64,000 bases of DNA from Mariprofundus ferrinatatus (GTDB lineage Bacteria; Pseudomonadota; Zetaproteobacteria; Mariprofundales; Mariprofundaceae): NCBI RefSeq assembly GCF_002795825.1, contig NZ_CP018800.1:124001-188000 (forward strand). The letters run 5' to 3'. A program made the position numbers and the translations under genes. Positions 62,278 through 64,000 of the stretch are shown here, piece by piece. Numbering within the stretch: the stretch's first letter is position 1; every line of letters begins with the position of its first letter. The notes under the pieces are model-generated. The model was not told where the DNA came from. It saw only the letters and a program-made list of their open reading frames with translations, and ran no database searches.

Positions 62278-63363
62278 TCAGGTCGATGCAGAGGCGAGAA
62301 GCGCCCGATAGCGCTGCTTCATGTGGCGCCATGCCAGTTTCGAGATATCAATGGCTGCCGGTTCCGTATGTTTTGAAAGGGCGATGATTCTATCCGCCAT
62401 CGCTGCAGCCTCCCTGTCGGCGTCATCTGCGCATGATTCGGCCAGATAACCCGCGTGAATAAATTCCGGATAAGCAAGCCGCCTGGGGGCGACAGGAGTG
62501 CAGCCGCAGGCAACTGCCTCCAGTATGGCAATGCCCTGAAAGTCGTGCAGGGCAGTCGAGATTGCGATGTCACTGCTGCGGAGAATATGTAGATAAGCCG
62601 CTCGATCCTCGATATAGCCCCATTTGCCTATGCGGTGCGAAAACTGCATGCGCATGGCATCGAAACTCTCAGGCATAGCTCTGAACTGCTGGCCGATAAT
62701 GTGGATGCGGTAGTCCAGGCCTGCTGTTTCCAGCTTCTGCATCAGCAGGAGAAGCCGTTCAGGCCCCTTGTCATACTCCCAGCGGTGGTTCCATAACAGG
62801 GTCGTCGGCCCCTCTTTATTTCTTTCACGGCGGGCAAAACATGCCTCATCCAGCGGCACCGGCAGCACCAGACTCTTTGCCGCCAGTGAATCGATCAGGG
62901 TGGTTGGGGCGTGGTCCGGCATCTTCCTGATCAGCGCCAGGGCCCCGGCCAGGAAGCTGTCGCGATTATATGCCGAGTTGAAGACGAGCCGGTCGGCGGC
63001 GAGTCCTGAGTAGATGGATGTGATCTGTGCCTCCACACTCGGGTGCGCATGGCCAGATTCAGGATAGGCGAACTGGTTTTCATGAAAGTAGATGATGGCG
63101 GGTGTTGTGGAAAGGCCGGGGACGATGCCGCGCAGGGTGGCAAGGTCGACCATCGATGTTGCAAGGATCAGGTCGTATGGCTCGTTCAGCATCTGTCGCT
63201 GTTCGCCGGCCCAGGAAAAAGCGTTGCCACGGATCCGCCATGAGAAATGGCGGGGAGGGAGTGCTAATACGCACCATTCATGTTCCGGCAGGTTGTTCGC
63301 AAGCCCCTGTCGCCACTGGCGATGGCTGGCCGCATCATAGGCGGAGAGAAGAAGGATTCGCAT
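62278..63363 (-). CDS. GTDC1-like glycosyltransferase (tRNA-queuosine alpha-mannosyltransferase family)
   Basis: 361 aa. DUF3524 N-terminal domain (ILLLSAYDAASHRQW, ALPPRHFSWRIRGNAFSW, YFHENQFAYP) plus a GT-B group-1 glycosyltransferase domain (LWNHRWEYDKGPERLLLLM, DFQGIAILEAVACGCTPVAP). The animal homologue GTDC1/QTMAN puts mannose on queuosine of tRNA-Asp; the same role in this bacterium is inference. Longer reading frames back to 63408 add residues without family character. Confidence 0.88.
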   Translation of the reverse strand: MRILLLSAYDAASHRQWRQGLANNLPEHEWCVLALPPRHFSWRIRGNAFSWAGEQRQMLNEPYDLILATSMVDLATLRGIVPGLSTTPAIIYFHENQFAYPESGHAHPSVEAQITSIYSGLAADRLVFNSAYNRDSFLAGALALIRKMPDHAPTTLIDSLAAKSLVLPVPLDEACFARRERNKEGPTTLLWNHRWEYDKGPERLLLLMQKLETAGLDYRIHIIGQQFRAMPESFDAMRMQFSHRIGKWGYIEDRAAYLHILRSSDIAISTALHDFQGIAILEAVACGCTPVAPRRLAYPEFIHAGYLAESCADDADREAAAMADRIIALSKHTEPAAIDISKLAWRHMKQRYRALLASAST

Positions 63364-63438
63364 GAGCCGATTGTAACGGCTGGCTGTCAAAGCAACAGGG
63401 GCTCGCACAGGCGGGCCCCTGATCTGGTCGTTGAGATG

Positions 63439-63990
63439 CTATTTGTCGAGTTTGGTGATCTTGGAGCCCTCAAAGGTGAGGTTGAACATCAGTCCCTTGT
63501 TGGAGAAGATGAAGCCGATAATCGGATCCTTGATCGTGTTGGTGTCAACATCACCCCCGGCTCCAACGGTGACCACTGCAACGCTGCCATCGACACCGGC
63601 CTTCCAGCCGTCGCTGGATTTAAAGCTCGTGAGCGCATCCCGGGTCATAAACATGATAATCTGAGATTTCATCTGCGCCCCCAGCTGGAAGCCGATGGAG
63701 GCTGAAGCTGTGTTGTAGTAGCCGGTGGTTTTTCCGCCCTCAAGTAACGCACCTTCGCCATATTCACCGCCGATGCCGATGCCGGCCTTGAATACCTCGG
63801 GGAAGACGAGGATGCCGACAGCCTTGTTTGCAAGCTCCTTGCCGGATTTAACCTGTGAGTAAAATGTGGTCAGGGTTGCCCTGACCTTGGCATTAATCTC
63901 CTCTTTGCTGGCCGCGTTGGCGGTGGCGGGCAAAGAGAGCAGGCTTAGTGCTATAAACAGATATAATAATCGAATGGATGCAGCTTTCAT
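63439..63990 (-). CDS. SYLF (Ysc84-like) lipid-binding domain protein, exported
   Basis: 183 aa. Sec signal (LLYLFIALSLLSLPATANA). SYLF domain: KELANKAVGILVFPEVFKAG, IGGEYGEGALLEGGKTTGYY, SIGFQLGAQMKSQIIMFMTR and AVVTVGAGGDVDTNTIKDP, with the final FSNKGLMFNLTFEGSKIT. Binds acidic lipids in eukaryotes; bacterial role unknown. Complete: the start is 10 bases from the window edge. A GC-rich hairpin (63396-63421) follows the stop. Confidence 0.9.
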   Translation of the reverse strand: MKAASIRLLYLFIALSLLSLPATANAASKEEINAKVRATLTTFYSQVKSGKELANKAVGILVFPEVFKAGIGIGGEYGEGALLEGGKTTGYYNTASASIGFQLGAQMKSQIIMFMTRDALTSFKSSDGWKAGVDGSVAVVTVGAGGDVDTNTIKDPIIGFIFSNKGLMFNLTFEGSKITKLDK

Positions 63991-64000
63991 ACAGACCTCC

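Overview
The window looks like a Gram-negative proteobacterial chromosome. Three clues point to an autotrophic or microaerophilic lineage such as the Zetaproteobacteria or a deep gamma/alpha relative: dusB placed before ntrBC, a class II (B12-dependent) ribonucleotide reductase split into two genes, and both a pyruvate dehydrogenase complex and a pyruvate:ferredoxin oxidoreductase with bacteriohemerythrin and rubrerythrin proteins. This assignment is inference; no rRNA or ribosomal marker is present. The density is about one gene per kb. No tRNA, rRNA, CRISPR array or IS transposase was seen.

Layout. 1-9.3 kb: dusB (cut by the window edge), ntrB-ntrC nitrogen control, a flavoprotein, exported msrA-msrB repair enzymes, aroB, cobT and an M48 membrane protease. 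9.3-12.5 kb: the methyl cycle on the minus strand, metK then ahcY, with an SAH riboswitch in front of ahcY. 12.5-15.7 kb: ubiE-ubiJ-ubiB (minus). 15.7-20.7 kb: the split ribonucleotide reductase nrdJ/nrdJb behind NrdR boxes and a DnaA box. Its 3' end is duplicated as a 152-bp imperfect direct repeat around a two-gene cassette (helix-turn-helix protein plus AbiEii-like nucleotidyltransferase). 20.7-22.7 kb: small accessory genes, a truncated gene and an orphan response regulator. 22.7-37 kb: two tripartite RND efflux operons separated by hpf-pcm and a membrane-anchored Mrr-like nuclease-fold protein. 37-47.5 kb: ung, a lipoprotein hydrolase, selO, hemerythrin, thioredoxin, an RTX-repeat protein, tatD-tcdA-ppiC, a LOG-family protein, a DUF481 outer-membrane protein, yciH and a cyclic-nucleotide-binding protein. 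47.6-53 kb: pdhA-pdhB-pdhC-lpd. 53-61.2 kb: a minus-strand redox cluster (FeS flavoprotein, nifJ, sthA, rubrerythrin). 61.2-64 kb: a rhodanese lipoprotein, an NnrU-like protein, a queuosine-mannosyltransferase-like glycosyltransferase and a SYLF protein.

The most unusual points are four. First, the HTH/nucleotidyltransferase cassette sits between copies of the nrdJb 3' end, and the two copies differ only by synonymous or loop changes, as if the unit arrived with its own copy of the gene tail. Second, two intergenic elements (ubiE-ubiJ and nrdJ-nrdJb) share the same hairpin architecture with compensating base changes. Third, the SAH riboswitch is nearly complete on paper. Fourth, the RNR promoter carries paired NrdR boxes. 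CDS starts were set by ribosome-binding sites and family N-termini, not by the longest open frame.
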